Source: Bufo bufo (Eukaryota; Chordata; Amphibia; Anura; Bufonidae). From it: 64,000 nt of DNA. The stretch is from assembly GCF_905171765.1 (NCBI RefSeq), contig NC_053392.1:38701114-38765113 (forward strand), given 5' to 3'. Of this stretch, positions 10,338-21,998 are shown piece after piece (the stretch's first letter is position 1; each line of letters begins with the position of its first letter). The position numbers and the translations under genes were made by a program. Under the pieces are notes generated by a model. It was not told the origin of the DNA and made no database searches. It saw only the letters and a program-made list of their open reading frames with translations.

Positions 10338-11531
10338 TAGGGTTGAGCGAACCCGAAGTGTAAAGTTTTTGAAAGCCTGGCCAGCAGCCAATAAACAAGC
10401 GTTTAACTTGTGTGCCCTTAGAAGCCATCACAGCCATGCCTACTAATGGCATGGCTGTGATTGACCAGTGCAGCGATGCACGTCACTCTGCTCTGGTTAG
10501 TGTAGGGATAGGATGCTGCTGTGAGGGAGAGAATAGGACAGAATCTTTAATCAGAAATGCTTAACTCAGTGATCTACCTAGATTTTGTTTTGTGGGTGCA
10601 GTGCACAGTCTTTTTACTGTGCCCTAAGCCCACTGACACAGAAAACTAACTTTTATCCATCTGTTAGTTAGGTGGGTGGCGGCGCCATTTTATGCAAGTT
10701 CAGTGCACCAGCAAAGGAAAGCTACAAAGTACAAATGGAGCAAGCAGAGAATTGTCAGGAGAAGCCGGGGTCATAAATACCAGGAGAGACGTGAAGTACC
10801 AAAGGAGTCAGCAGAGGAACGTCAGGAGGAGGCCGGGGTCAGAATACCAGGATAGCAGCAAAGTACACAAGGAGCAGGCAGAGGATCGTCAGGAATTCAG
10901 CAGGAGGTAAGTATGCCAGGAAAGACCAAATCACAGGTGGAACCTAAATTAGCAGCCCGTAGCTCAATAGGTGACGTCACCAGCTCCCCTTGTGAGCGTG
11001 AGCGTAGGTACAAGCGGAGTTTCGCTACTGGCCGAGCGAACTCCACACAGCCTGTTCTACCTGCTATTAACTCTGTGCAGAAGAATTTGTGTATATTGGA
11101 ACGCCCGAGAAGGTTGTCCCCTGATCCCACATATCAGAACCAAGGTAAGCTTGCTATTTGAAACTGAGGTGGACAGGCTTTACACAGTCAGAACCAGTGG
11201 TTAATAAGGGTCAGGTTTACTAGGCTGAGCACGGTGTCTCTTTTCTTTTATACAAGTGATTTGTTTAACCCCTTATAACAGTTATTGCGGAGCTGTTTTG
11301 ACACTGCAGCTTATCCACTGTAAGTAGCGCCGGTGGTATATTCTTTTTACTCTATAATCTTGAAATACTGCAATAATTTTCTGGGATTTAAAAAACACCC
11401 TTTTTGGGCAAAATACAAATTTTGCAGCATTTGCTGCATCTGTCAATGTGAAATACACGCGTTAGATACTGCTGTTATCTTCTGTTACTAAAAAAACACC
11501 CATTTTGGGCAAGATCCTAAATTTGCGGAGA
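10338..11531 (+). mobile_element. hAT-A left terminus and 5' leader
   Basis: A hAT-type end, TAGGGTTGAGCGAACCCGAA, starts at 10338 and is followed by 1.2 kb of leader before the transposase start. The leader holds internal repeats at 10725-10910 (variants of CAGCAGAGGA..GTCAGGA). No matching 8-bp duplication could be assigned at the far end because the right terminus is lost. Confidence 0.65.
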
Positions 11532-14500
11532 ATGAGGAGAGCGTCGAATAAGGGACGTGGCGCCAGTCGTAGTGCTGCTGGTGGAGCTCCTGTTGCAGGG
11601 AAAGGACGTGGTCGATCTGTGCCAGCTACACGCACAAGTGAAACACCTTCCTCAGGTGCGAGTAGGCGACATAACCTTAAGCGTTATTTGGTCGGGCCTA
11701 ATGCGGCTCTACGAATGGTAAGGCCTGAACAAGTACAGGCGATAGTAGATTGGGTTGCTGACAGTGGCTCCAGTTCCTTCACATTGTCTCCCACCCAGTC
11801 TCCTGCTGAAAGATTAGAGTTGGCACCTGCAGCCGATGTCCATCAGTCTTTCACCTCACCCCCTTGCAAATCAGCCAAGCAGTCTGAGCCCCAAGTCATG
11901 CAGCAGTCTCTTCAGCTTTTTGATGACTCTGCTAGCAGTGTTTCCCACATAGCCCTTCCCCAGAAGTGGAAGGGATTGAGTGCACCGACGCCCAACCACT
12001 TATGTTTCAAGATGAGCACATGGGAGGACCACCGCAGCACGTCTTGGATGATGATGAAACACAGGTGCCAACTGCTGTGGCTTTCTGCAGTGGGCAGACC
12101 GACAAGTAGGGCAGGGGTGAAGACTGGGTGGAAGATGATGTGGAGGATTATGAGGTCCTCGACCCCACAGGGAATCAAGGTCATGCGAGTGACCTGTGTA
12201 GTTCGGAGGAAGAGGCGGTGATCGCACAGAACCACCAACACAGCAGAAGAGGGAGCAGGGTGCAAAAGCGGAGCGGCCTTGCTCTAGACAGTACGCCTGC
12301 TACTGCCCAAGCAGCAAGGGACCGAGCAAACCAAAGCCAGTTCCAAGGAGTTCCCTGGCGTGGCAGTTCTTCAGACAATGTGCTGACAACAAGACACGAG
12401 TGGTTTGCACGCTGTCCAATCAGAGCCTGAAGTGAGGCATAAAAGTTCTCAACCTGAGCACAACCTGCATGACCAGGCATCTAAGTGCAAAGCACGAGTT
12501 GCAGTGGAGTAGACACCTCAAAAACAAAGAAAGGTCTCTGGCTCCTCCTGCTTCCTCTTCTGCTGCAGTCTCGGCCTCTTAATCAACCTCTGGAGTGACA
12601 ATGGCACCTGCCACCCCGCAAACAGAGGATCTGCCAGCAACACCACCACCTGGGTCACCAAGCATCTCCACAATGCCCCAAGGAAGCATTCAGCTCTCCA
12701 GCTCCCAAACACTGGAGCGGAAGAGGAAGTACCCCCCTACCCACCCGTGATCCCTGGCCCTGAATGCCAGCATTTCAAAATTACTGGCCTTTGAAATTCT
12801 GTCAATCCGTCTGGTGGAGACGGAGAGTTTTAAAAGCCTTATGGCGGTGGCTGTCCTACAGTACATCGTGCCCAGCCACCACTACTTTTCCAGGCGAGCC
12901 ATCCCTTCCCTGCATAACCAAGTGGGGGAAAAAATCAGGTGTGCACTGCGTGACACCATCAGTGGCAAGGTGCACCTAACTACGGATACGTGGACCAGTA
13001 AGCACGGTTAGGGCTGTTATATCTCCATAACAGCACACTGGGTAAATGCAGTGGCGGCTGGGCCTGAGGTGGATAGCAGTTTGGCTAATGTCCTTCCACC
13101 ACCGAGGATTGCAGGGCGCTTCAGTTTGCCTCCTGTTGCTTTCTCCTCCTACTTCGCTTCCTCATCCTCTACCGCCTCCCTAAACCGGTCAGCGTAACAC
13201 CTTCACCACCAACTTCAGCACAGCCAGGAATAAACGACAGCAGGCAGTTTTAAAACTTATCTGTTTGGGGGACAAACCCAACACCCCGCAGGAGCTGTGG
13301 ACTGGCATGGAACAACAGACTGATGAGTGGTTGGTGCCAGTGAGCCTTAAGCCCGGCATGGTGGTGTGCGATATTGGGCAAAATGTTGTAGCAGCTCAGC
13401 TGGGACTAGCCAGTTTGACACACATCCCTTGCCTGGCGCATGTGCTGAATTTGGTGGTGCTGAGATTTCTTAAAAATTAAACAGATATGTCAGAGCTGCT
13501 GCAGTAAGTGCGGGCCGTCTGTGCGCACTTTCGGCGTTCTCACCCTGCTGCTGCTCTCCTGTCAGCGCTGCAGCGTAAATTCGGCCTTCCCGCTCACCGC
13601 CTCATATGCGACATGCCCAGAAGGTGGAACTCCACCTTGCACATGTTGGTCAGACTGTGCGAGCAGCAGCAGGCAATAGTGGAGTTTCAGCTGCAGCACA
13701 CACGGGTGAGTCGCTCTGCGGAACAGCACCACTTCACCACCAATCACTGGGCCTCCATGCGAGACCTGTGTTCCTTGTTGCGCTGTTTCGAGTACTCCAC
13801 CAACATGGCCAGTGTCGATAACGCCGTTCTCAGCGTTACTATCCCACTTCCTTTCTTGAAAAAACGCTTCTGGCAATGATGGAAGAGGATGTGGCACAGG
13901 AGGAGGAGGAGGAAGAGGGATCATTTCATAGGTTTTCAGGCCAGTCATTCACAAGTGGCTCCGAGGGTGGGTTCCTGCACCCACAAACGGCAGTTACACA
14001 ATTGTCCAGCCAGGGCACAGTTCTGGAGGATGATGAGGTGGAGGAGGAACCGTGTTCACTGCAGGGTGGCACCCAAACCAACTCATGGCCATCACTGGTG
14101 CGTGGCTGGGGAGAAACAGAGGACACAGACGATACACCTCTCACAGAGGACAGCTTGTCGTTGCCTCTGGGCAGCCTGGCACACATGAGCGATTACATGC
14201 TGGAGTGTCTCCACAATGACCGCCGAGTTAGCCACATTCTAACTTGTGCTGATTACTGGATGGCTATGCTGCTGGATCCCTGTTACAAGGACAACATACT
14301 GTATTTAATTCCATCACTGGAGCGTGATTGTAAGATGCGCGAGTACAAGCGCAGGCTGGTAGACGCGCTGCTGGTGGCATTCACACCTGACAGTGAGGGC
14401 ACAGTGGAAGCACAAGGCGAAGCCAGAGGAGGAGGAAGAGGTCGCCAATGCAGCTGGGGCACCACCAGCACCTCAGAAGGCAGGGTTAGCATGGCCGAAA

Positions 14501-14845
14501 TGTGGAAAAGCTATGTCAGCACGCCACAACAACCAGCACCACCAGCTGATATGGAACGTCTTAGCAGAAGGCAGCATTTCAGCAACATGGTGGAGCAGTA
14601 TGTGCGCACACGTCTACACCTAATGAATGACGGGTCTGCCCCTTCAACTTCTGGGTCTATAAATTGGGCACATGGCCTGAGCTTGCCCTTTACGCCTTGG
14701 AGGTGCTGGCCTGCCCTGCAGCCAGTGTGTTTAGCATGGCAGGGGGCGTTATCACAGACAAGCGCAGCCGCCTGTCCACAGCCAATGTGGACAAGCTCAC
14801 GTTCATTAAAATGAACCAGGCATGGATCCCACAGGACTTGTCCGT
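11532..14845 (+). pseudogene. hAT-A transposase, decayed
   Basis: The start is chosen at MRRASNKGRG because the copy at 32154 begins MRKASNKGQG. Order: basic, Gly/Arg-rich N-terminus; BED-finger remnant near 12380-12510 (TTCMTRHLSAKH); RNase H-like catalytic core with HLTTDTWTSKHG (about 12970) and a conserved CLAHVLNLVV (about 13430); RWNSTLHMLVRL (about 13625); an acidic linker (13876-14100); DYWMAMLLDP (about 14255); and the C-terminal hAT dimerisation region (14590-14830) ending FIKMNQAWIPQD. At least six frameshifts or stops interrupt it, so no active protein. A cut-and-paste transposase in life. A Tc1 element sits about 25 bp after the end of homology. Confidence 0.85.
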
Positions 14846-14868
14846 TACTTGTGCAGAATTGACATGTA

Positions 14869-16412
14869 CAGTGGTGGCCAAAAGTTTTGAGAATGACACA
14901 AATATTAGTTTTCACAAAGTTTGCTGCTAAACTGCTTTTAGATCTTTGTTTCAGTTGTTTCTGTGATGTAGTGAAATATAATTACACGCACTTCATACGT
15001 TTCAAAGGCTTTTATCGACAATTACATGACATTTATGCAAAGAGTCAATATTTGCAGTGTTGGCCCTTCTTTTTCAGGACCTCTGCAATTCGACTCAATC
15101 AACTTCTGGGCCAATTCCTGACTGATAGCAACCCATTCTTTCATAATCACTTCTTGGAGTTTGTCAGAATTAGTGGGTTTTTGTTTGTCCACCCGCCTCT
15201 TGAGGATTGACCACAAGTTCTCAATGGGATTAAGATCTGGGGAGTTTCCAGGCCATGGACCTAAAATGTCAACGTTTTGGTCCCCATGCCACTTAGTTAT
15301 CACTTTTGCCTTATGGCACGGTGCTCCATCATGCTGGAAACTGCATTGTTCTTCACCAAAATGTTGTTGGATTGTTGGAAGAAGTTGCTGTTGGAGGGTG
15401 TTTTGGTACCATTCTTTATTCATGGCTATTTTTGGGCAAAATTGAGAGTGAGCCCACTCCCTTGGATGAGAAGCAACCCCACACATGAATGGTCTCAGGA
15501 TGCTTTACTGTTGGCATGACACATGACTGATGGTAGCGCTCACCTTTTCTTCTCTGGACAAGCCTTTTTCCAGATGCCCCAAACAATCGGAAAGAGGCTT
15601 CATCGGAGAATATGACTTTGCCCCAGTCCTCAGCAGTCCATTCACCATACTTTATGCAGAAGATCAATCTGTCCCTGATGTTTTTTTTGGAGAGAAGTGG
15701 CTTCTTTGCTGGCCTTCTTGTCACCAGGCCCTCTTCCAAAAGTCTTCGCCTCATTGTGCGTGCAGATGCGCTCACACCTGCCTGCTGCCATTCCTGAGCA
15801 AGCTCTGCACTGGTGGCACTCCGATCCTGCAGCTGAATCCTCTTTAGGAGACGATCCTGGCGCTTGCTGGACCTTCTTGGACACCCTGAAGCCTTCTTAA
15901 CAAGAATTGAACCTCTTTCCTTGAAGTTCTTGATGATCCTATAAATTGTTGATTGAGGTGCAATCTTAGTAGCCACAATATCCTTGCCTGTGAAGCCATT
16001 TTTATGCAACGCAATGATGGCTGCACGCGTTTCTTTGCAGGTCACCATGGTTAACAATGAAAGAACAATGATTTCAAGCATCACCCTCCTTTTAACATGT
16101 CAAGTCTGCCATTTTAACCCAATCAGCCTGACATAATGATCTCCAGCCTTGTGCTCGTCAACATTCTCACCTGAGTTAACAAGACCATTACTGAAATGAT
16201 CTCAGCAGGTCCTTTAATGACAGCAATGAAATTCAGTGGAAAGGTTTTTTTGGGATTAAGTAAATTTTTATGGCAAAGAAGGACTATGCAATTCATCTGA
16301 TCACTCTTCAGAACATTCTGGAGTATATGCAAATTGCTATTATAAAAACTTAAGCAGCAACTTTTCCAATTTCCAATATTTATGTAATTCTCAAAACTTT
16401 TGGCCACGACTG
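14869..16412 (-). mobile_element. Tc1/mariner element A (DD35E type), 1544 bp
   Basis: Terminal repeats CAGTGGTGGCCAAAAGTTTT at 14869 and the inverse ending TGGCCACGACTG at 16412, with TA duplications at 14867-14868 and 16413-16414. It encodes a transposase on the minus strand. It is inserted in the 3' end of hAT-A, so it is younger than that copy. Confidence 0.93.
15022..16048 (-). pseudogene. Tc1/mariner transposase A, one frameshift
   Basis: The start is taken at the ATG at 16048-16046 (MVTCKETRA); the frame is open further upstream but that lies in the terminal region. Two helix-turn-helix segments occupy the first 120 residues. The catalytic triad is IFSDEASF, FQHDGAPCHK and PDLNPIENLW; I count 35 residues between the second D and E. 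The coding sequence shifts frame once at about 15420-15486, between the first D and the second. All three acidic residues are present. Transposase cuts at terminal repeats and inserts at TA. Otherwise of normal length (about 340 residues). Confidence 0.9.
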
Positions 16413-16414
16413 TA

Positions 16415-16990
16415 TACTGGCCTTACCCAGTCATTGTTATACTACAGCGCAATTGATCATTGTTGTATTTTTGATATTTCCCACTCTTTTGAGGTGTACC
16501 CTAATTTTTAAAAAAAATAAAAAATAAAAATCAAAAACCAGTGTTGACTACCTTGTCCTCCTCCACCGCCGCTTCCATCCACACTGCTACGTCCACCACC
16601 TCCTCAACCTCCTACTCCATATTGATCTCCACCTCATACATCAAGATTATTTTTTTTAATTTGTACGTATTTTATGTCATTTCACTAATTTGTCTGTTAC
16701 ATTTTCGGGTGAAATTCACCAATTTTTGGCTGTGATATACCCCTGCTCTACCTAGTAGACAGGTAAACAAATTTCACAAATTTTTCTGTTACATTCTTGG
16801 GTGAAATTTTACCAATTTTGCCGTGAATAAACCCCTGCTCTGCATAGGTGACAGGGACCGAAATTTTTAAAAATCATCTGTTCTTTTGGTGGGTGACATT
16901 AACCCATTTCTGGCAATGAAAAACCCCTGCTCTGCATAGGTGACAGGGAATTAAATTTGTAAAATTCGTTTTTAATTGGCCCTTTCATTC
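16415..16990 (+). repeat. hAT-A 3' untranslated region with ~100-bp tandem repeats
   Basis: Resumes hAT-A after the Tc1 insertion. About three units of roughly 100 bp between 16680 and 16980 share ACCCCTGCTCTGCATAGGTGACAGG. The segment 16480-16660 is homologous to 19368-19540 in hAT-B. Confidence 0.65.
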
Positions 16991-17029
16991 GATCCTTCCG
17001 CTTTAATAACTTGTCCCACATTTCAGCTC

Positions 17030-17255
17030 GATCACATTGCAGCCATTGACATCTATTGGATGTGGTATCCCTTTCTCACGCTCCCTCTCTGGCGTGGAAC
17101 CCTGATTCACCGATAACCGTGATCAACATGGTAGGTGCAGAAAAGAACATCGAAAGTTGATAAAGAAGATAGCCAATTGGATGGTGGACGTCATGGGGAC
17201 GTGCAATCAGGCAGAAGTTATGTAAAGTTAACAAAGCGGCAGCAGGGCCTCTCCT
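17030..17255 (-). pseudogene. 18S rRNA-derived fragment, copy 1
   Basis: On the minus strand this matches the 5' third of eukaryotic 18S rRNA: CTTTCGATG...CCTACCATGTTGATC...AATCAGGGTTCC...GAGGGAGCGTGAGAAAGG and ATACCACATCC follow in the correct order. I recognise these by memory of the conserved 18S sequence; identity is imperfect, so it is a degenerate copy. Both copies carry the same extra stretch (CAGCTCGATCACATTGCAG-like, plus strand) absent from 18S, so they share one pseudogene ancestor. Confidence 0.85.
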
Positions 17256-17319
17256 GTCTAATGTTTCCAAATCCAAAATACCGCAGTGACATTCCCTATA
17301 ATATTTATAAATAATAAAT

Positions 17320-17593
17320 AATTATTCCAATAACAGGGCATCTTAAGAGTCCTGTATTGTTATTTATCATCACTACCTCCCCGAGGCGGGAGTGATTAAT
17401 TGCCGCCCGCCCCCTCCTTTACTTTTCAGCTTGATCACATTGCAGATCCCTTGGATGTGGTCTCCCTTTCTCACGCTCCCTCTCCGCCGTGGAAACCTGA
17501 TTCGCCACTAACCGCGATCAACATTGTAGGCGCAGAAAAGAACATTAAAGTTGATAGAGCAGATATCCAATTGGATTGTGGACGTCACTGGGA
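17320..17593 (-). pseudogene. 18S rRNA-derived fragment, copy 2, abutting hAT-B
   Basis: Plus-strand GAGTCCTGTATTGTTATTT, CACTACCTCCCCGAGGCGGG and CTTGGATGTGGTCTCC are the reverse complement of the 18S region containing AAATAACAATACAGGACTC. It extends further toward the 18S interior than copy 1 (17320-17410), overlaps it in the remainder, and carries the same foreign insertion. At about 17590 the 18S-like sequence ends and hAT transposase coding begins with no gap. Confidence 0.88.
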
Positions 17594-17795
17594 TGTGCGA
17601 CATAGTGGAGCAGTATGTGTGCACACGCCTACACGTACTGACTGATGGGTCTGCCACCTTCAAATTCTGGGTCGCCAAATTGGGCACATGGCCTGAGCTT
17701 TCCCTTTACGCCTTGGAGGTGCTGGCCTGCCCTGCAGCCAGTGTATTGTCTGAACGTGTGTTTAGCATGACTGGAGGGGGTTATCACAGGTTATA
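17594..17795 (+). pseudogene. hAT-B transposase C-terminal (dimerisation) fragment
   Basis: Reads IVEQYVCTRLH, FWVAKLGTWPELSLYALEVLACPAAS and LSERVFSMTGG, the C-terminal hAT dimerisation domain, closely matching hAT-A at 14590-14760. It is cut on the right by the second Tc1 element. It is only the end of the gene; upstream is 18S-derived sequence. Confidence 0.85.
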
Positions 17796-19358
17796 CACTG
17801 CGTGCACAATTATTAGGCAAATGAGTATTTTGACCACATCATCCTCTTTATGCATGTTGTCTTACTCCAAGCTGTATAGGCTCGAAAGCCTACTACCAAT
17901 TAAGCATATTAGGTGATGTGCATCTCTGTAATGAGAAGGGGTGTGGTCTAATGACATCAACACCCTATATTAGGTGTGCATAATTATTAGGCAACTTCCT
18001 TTCCTTTGGCAAAATGGGTCAAAAGAAGGACTTGACAGGCTCAGAAAAGTCAAAAATAGTGAGATATCTTGCAGAGGGATGCAGCACTCTTAAAATTGCA
18101 AAGCTTCTGAAGCGTGATCATCGAACAATCAAGCGTTTCATTCAAAATAGTCAACAGGGTCGCAAGAAGCGTGTGGAAAAACCAAGGCGCAAAATAACTG
18201 CCCATGAACTGAGAAAAGTCAAGCGTGCAGCTGCCAAGATGCCACTTGCCACCAGTTTGGCCATATTTCAGAGCTGCAACATCACTGGAGTGCCCAAAAG
18301 CACAAGGTGTGCAATACTCAGAGACATGGCCAAGGTAAGAAAGGCTGAAAGACGACCACCACTGAACAAGACACACAAGCTGAAACGTCAAGACTGGTCC
18401 AAGAAATATCTCAAGACTGATTTTTCTAAGGTTTTATGGACTGATGAAATGAGAGTGAGTCTTGATGGGCCAGATGGATGGGCCCGTGGCTGGAATGGTA
18501 AAGGGCAGAGAGCTCCAGTCCTTCTCAGACACCAGCAAGGTGGAGGTGGAGTACTGGTTTGGGCTGGTATCATCAAAGATGAGCTTGTGGGGCCTTTTCG
18601 GGTTGAGGATGGAGTCAAGCTCAACTCCCAGTCCTACTGCCAGTTTCTGGAAGACACCTTCTTCAAGCAGTGGTACAGGAAGAAGTCTGCATCCTTCAAG
18701 AAAAACATGATTTTCATGCAGGACAATGCTCCATCACACGCGTCCAAGTACTCCACAGCGTGGCTGGCAAGAAAGGGTATAAAAGAAGAAAATCTAATGA
18801 CATGGCCTCCTTGTTCACCTGATCTGAACTCCATTGAGAACCTGTGGTCCATCATCAAATGTGAGATTTACAAGGAGGGAAAACAGTACACCTCTCTGAA
18901 CAGTGTCTGGGAGGCTGTGGTTGCTGCTGCACGCAATGTTGATGGTGAACAGATCAAAACACTGACAGAATCCATGGATGGCAGGCTTTTGAGTGTCCTT
19001 GCAAAGAAAGGTGGCTATATTGGTCACTGATTTGTTTTTGTTTTGTTTTTGAATGTCAGAAATGTATATTTGTGAATGTTGAGATGTTATATTGGTTTCA
19101 CTGGTAAAAATAAATAATTGAAATGGGTATATATTTGTTTTTTGTTAAGTTGCCTAATAATTATGCACAGTAATAGTCACCTGCACACACAGATATCCCC
19201 CTAAAATAGCTAAAACTAAAAACAAACTAAAAACTACTTCCAAAAATATTCAGCTTTGATATTAATGAGTTTTTTGGGTTCATTGAGAACATGGTTGTTG
19301 TTCAATAATAAAATTAATCCTCAAAAATACAACTTGCCTAATAATTCTGCACTCCCTG
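17796..19358 (+). mobile_element. Tc1/mariner element B (DD37E type), 1563 bp, intact
   Basis: Outer terminal repeats: GTGCACAATTATTAGGCAA at 17803 and its inverse TTGCCTAATAATTCTGCAC at 19335, flanked by TA at 17794-17795 and 19359-19360. A second, inner pair (GTGCATAATTATTAGGCAAC at about 17979 and the inverse at about 19147-19168) gives an IR/DR layout with two transposase sites per end, as in Sleeping Beauty-type Tc1 elements. Inserted into hAT-B. Complete ends plus an intact ORF make it a candidate autonomous copy. Confidence 0.95.
18014..19030 (+). CDS. Tc1/mariner transposase B, intact, 338 aa
   Basis: A single open frame from MGQKKDLTGSE to KKGGYIGH and stop, with no frameshift. Residues 5-50 form the first helix-turn-helix (EGCSTLKIAKLLKRDHRTIKRF). 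A GRKK-type basic stretch at about 50 and a second HTH around 60-110 follow. Catalytic residues: LWTDEMRVS, MQDNAPSHASKY and PDLNSIENLWSII. I count 37 residues between the second D and the E, so DD37E, a subgroup of Tc1/mariner reported in vertebrates. Length is normal for the family. It would act in the nucleus on its own terminal repeats; promoter elements are not evident. Confidence 0.95.
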   Translation: MGQKKDLTGSEKSKIVRYLAEGCSTLKIAKLLKRDHRTIKRFIQNSQQGRKKRVEKPRRKITAHELRKVKRAAAKMPLATSLAIFQSCNITGVPKSTRCAILRDMAKVRKAERRPPLNKTHKLKRQDWSKKYLKTDFSKVLWTDEMRVSLDGPDGWARGWNGKGQRAPVLLRHQQGGGGVLVWAGIIKDELVGPFRVEDGVKLNSQSYCQFLEDTFFKQWYRKKSASFKKNMIFMQDNAPSHASKYSTAWLARKGIKEENLMTWPPCSPDLNSIENLWSIIKCEIYKEGKQYTSLNSVWEAVVAAARNVDGEQIKTLTESMDGRLLSVLAKKGGYIGH

Positions 19359-19360
19359 TA

Positions 19361-19795
19361 TTTCCCCATGTGTTGGGGTATACCCAAATTTAAAATAAAT
19401 TAATAAATAAAATAAAAAAACTAAAATTAGTGTTTGCTACTTCCTCCTCCTCCACCGCCGCTTCCACCTACACCGCCACATCCACCGCCTCCTCAACCTC
19501 CTACTCCATATGGACCTTGTCCTTCAAGATCAAGATTCTTATATATTTTTTTTTACATATTTTATGTTATTTTAAGTCATTTCCCTATCCACATTTGTTT
19601 TCAGAGCACTTACCATGCTCTTAACCACATTTTGCTGCCATTTCCAGCCCTCTAGCCCTTTCTATGACTTTTTTTACAGCCATTTTAGTGCTCAAAAGTT
19701 CGGGTCCCCATTGACTTCAATAGGGTTCTAGTCAAGTTTGGGTCCCGAACTCAAACATTTTTGTGAAGTTCGGCCGAACATCCAGGTGTGAAGCG
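19361..19795 (+). mobile_element. hAT-B 3' region and truncated right terminus
   Basis: Homologous to the hAT-A 3' UTR (shared CTCCTCCACCGCCGCTTCCA) and then to hAT subterminal sequence with TTCGGGTCCC repeated in both orientations. The final bases of the terminal repeat are missing: homology stops at CGAACATCCAGGTGT. Confidence 0.6.
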
Positions 19796-20890
19796 ACAGC
19801 GGAAGCCTAGTAAGGTATATGCTTGGTTTTTATGCTGTTAGTGCACGTTTACACCTATGTTTACACCTATATACTTCAATAGGTGCGGGTTTGGTGTCGT
19901 GTGTGATCTGAGTATATTGTTTGTTGACTTGAAAAAAATGTCCACATAGCCAAGACATTTTCCCGCCAACACTCCATGCTGCCTGCTTGCCGCTGCCTTT
20001 ATGAACCTGTGCACCACTAGTTTTTTAACTGACAGGTAGGCTTTTGAGTAGCAGTCGGTCTACCCTGGGCACATTTGGCTCCAGATCTCCCACTGCTTCC
20101 ACCCTGCTGGGGGACCATTGGGTTGTCAAAGGATCCCCCTCCCTCTGCGAACCTCATATGACACGTTCAGTCACAGCCAGGTCCCTGCACTAATCGGGTG
20201 TTCACTGCTCTTGTGCCCGCCCTTCAGCATGCTATACTTTTACGTCATATGTCAGGGAGGGGTTAAAGGGTAATGACCTCGAAAAAATTGTAAACAGCTG
20301 AGGTGCTGATCATCAACTTTAAAAAGCCATATTATGTTTGAGGATACGAGACATTCAGCTTTCTTTTTTATTTGGAAGAAAAACTGATTTACCTGTTTCT
20401 TTCCCAGTGGAATTGTATGTGTTGGCTGGCCTATCCCATCTCTCTGATTTTTGTAGAATCAATTCAGACCTGACTTCAATCTTTTTAAAACTTCAGTGAA
20501 TTTTAAGAGTTTCTTATCTCTAATGCACAAATTCAATTACTGACCACCAATATGCCTTTTTCGTGTGATCACTAAAGTGTCTTGGGCTAAGCTGTCGTCT
20601 TTTTATGGCTGCCTAGTCTAAGTCCTGCATGGATCTCTTAAAATGAGAGCAAGGCTCCTGTTCTAACGCTCCCTCCTGATGATGCAATCAATTGCATCTA
20701 CAGCGTTTCAGTAGTTTAGAGGGATGGAGCAGCCTCTCTCAGGCATTGACACCACTGCAAGTGAAATTGTGGGTGCCCACTGAAAGTATATTGTACACCA
20801 TACTACATAAGTACTATGTAAGCAATCAAACTATTGCATATCAAAGTCCAGTAAAATTTAAAGTATTATTAATTAAATAAATTTAAAAAA
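19796..20890. other. Unassigned non-coding region
   Basis: No open frame with recognisable content, no clear repeat boundaries. A TGATGATGCAATCAATTGCA hairpin at about 20678 was examined as a ribozyme and rejected. Confidence 0.4.
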
Positions 20891-21510
20891 TCTCCAGGTA
20901 AAAATGCACCATTTTGGATTGAAAAACAGCTTTTTAATGAAAACAAAAAACTGCAAAAGTAAAAACCTCTCTGCATATATGGTATCACTACATCCAGAAT
21001 GACCCACATTATACAATTAGCACATAATTTATCCCACTTGAACACAGCAAAATTTATAATTTAAAAACTCAGTGGAGGCATTGCAGCTTTTCACCATATA
21101 ATAAATTAATTCTCTATAAATGGTGCTATTAAAAACTACAATTTGTCCGGCAACCCCTTATACAGCTATACATGCCGATTTTTTTTTTTGTTCATAGTAA
21201 CGATCATTAGCGATCATCTGGCAGTCTAAATGAGCAAACACTCGTTCATCAGGCAATCCAAATCTTTTGACAGGTTAAAAAATCATTGTTTGCAAGCGGC
21301 AGATCGTGTTGCCTAATCACAATGTGCAGCTGGCAAACAATGATTCGGTATAGGGAAGAGCAATGGTATAACAATCACTCAACCCTATACTGAGGAGGAA
21401 ATCACTGCATGTTATAGCAGCAGTCTCCTCCACGAAAGAGCAGACGATTGCTGGGAAGAAATGCTTCCTTCCGTACAATCGCCTGTTAAATCGGGCTGTG
21501 TAATACAACC
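20891..21510. other. Interspersed-repeat-like AT-rich region
   Basis: Contains GGTATCACTACATCC and GACCCACATTATACAATTAG, phrases that look like an interspersed repeat, and a second block from about 21180. No ends or duplications were found. Confidence 0.3.
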
Positions 21511-21514
21511 TTAA

Positions 21515-21978
21515 AGGGAACCTGTCATGTGGATATTTAATTATAATCTAACTAATTATATACAATCATTAACTACTAAAAAGTACCTTAGATGTATTCA
21601 CTTACTGGTGTGACAGATGGTTATCTCATAATATACACACAAAGATGCCACATGCCGCATGCTAATGAGCTGATTTGAGTCCATTGTGATGTCATTGAGT
21701 CCAGCGTTTATTTAATTAACAGCTATAGCCACTCCCCTGCCCACCTGCTGCTGATTCATATGGAAAATAACTGTCAATCAGCAGCAGGTAGGCAGGGAGA
21801 GTCAGGAGCTCATGAATATTCAGGACTCATCATTATCAGTTGCAGCTTTTCAATACAAGATGTTGGCAGATTGACTGGTTTCAATTAAAGAAAGTGACCC
21901 AGCATTGTGCTAAGAGAATCAGTCACTTATTTATGTTGCCCTTAGTTAGGACACCATAAAACTGGTGACAGGTTCCCT
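21515..21978. mobile_element. T2/Kolobok-like MITE, 464 bp, TTAA duplication
   Basis: Ends AGGGAACCTGTCATG at 21515 and GGTGACAGGTTCCCT at 21978, flanked by TTAA (21511-21514 and 21979-21982). TTAAAGGRR-type ends are typical of the T2 MITEs (Kolobok superfamily) described in Xenopus; piggyBac also uses TTAA but its ends differ. Non-coding. Confidence 0.8.
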
Positions 21979-21998
21979 TTAAGGTGTTAACATGGTAA

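Noticed and set aside
12181..12480. Minus-strand frames antisense to hAT-A as host genes
   Set aside because: Shadows of the transposase coding strand without independent motifs.
10330..17290. GCAGTGAC at 10330 and 17283 as the hAT-A 8-bp duplication
   Set aside because: The right copy lies within 18S-derived sequence with no hAT terminus beside it; probably chance.
20670..20712. Hammerhead-like TGATGATGCAATCAATTGCA hairpin
   Set aside because: CTGATGA and a stem are present but no GAAA follows; the GCGTTTC is in the wrong orientation.
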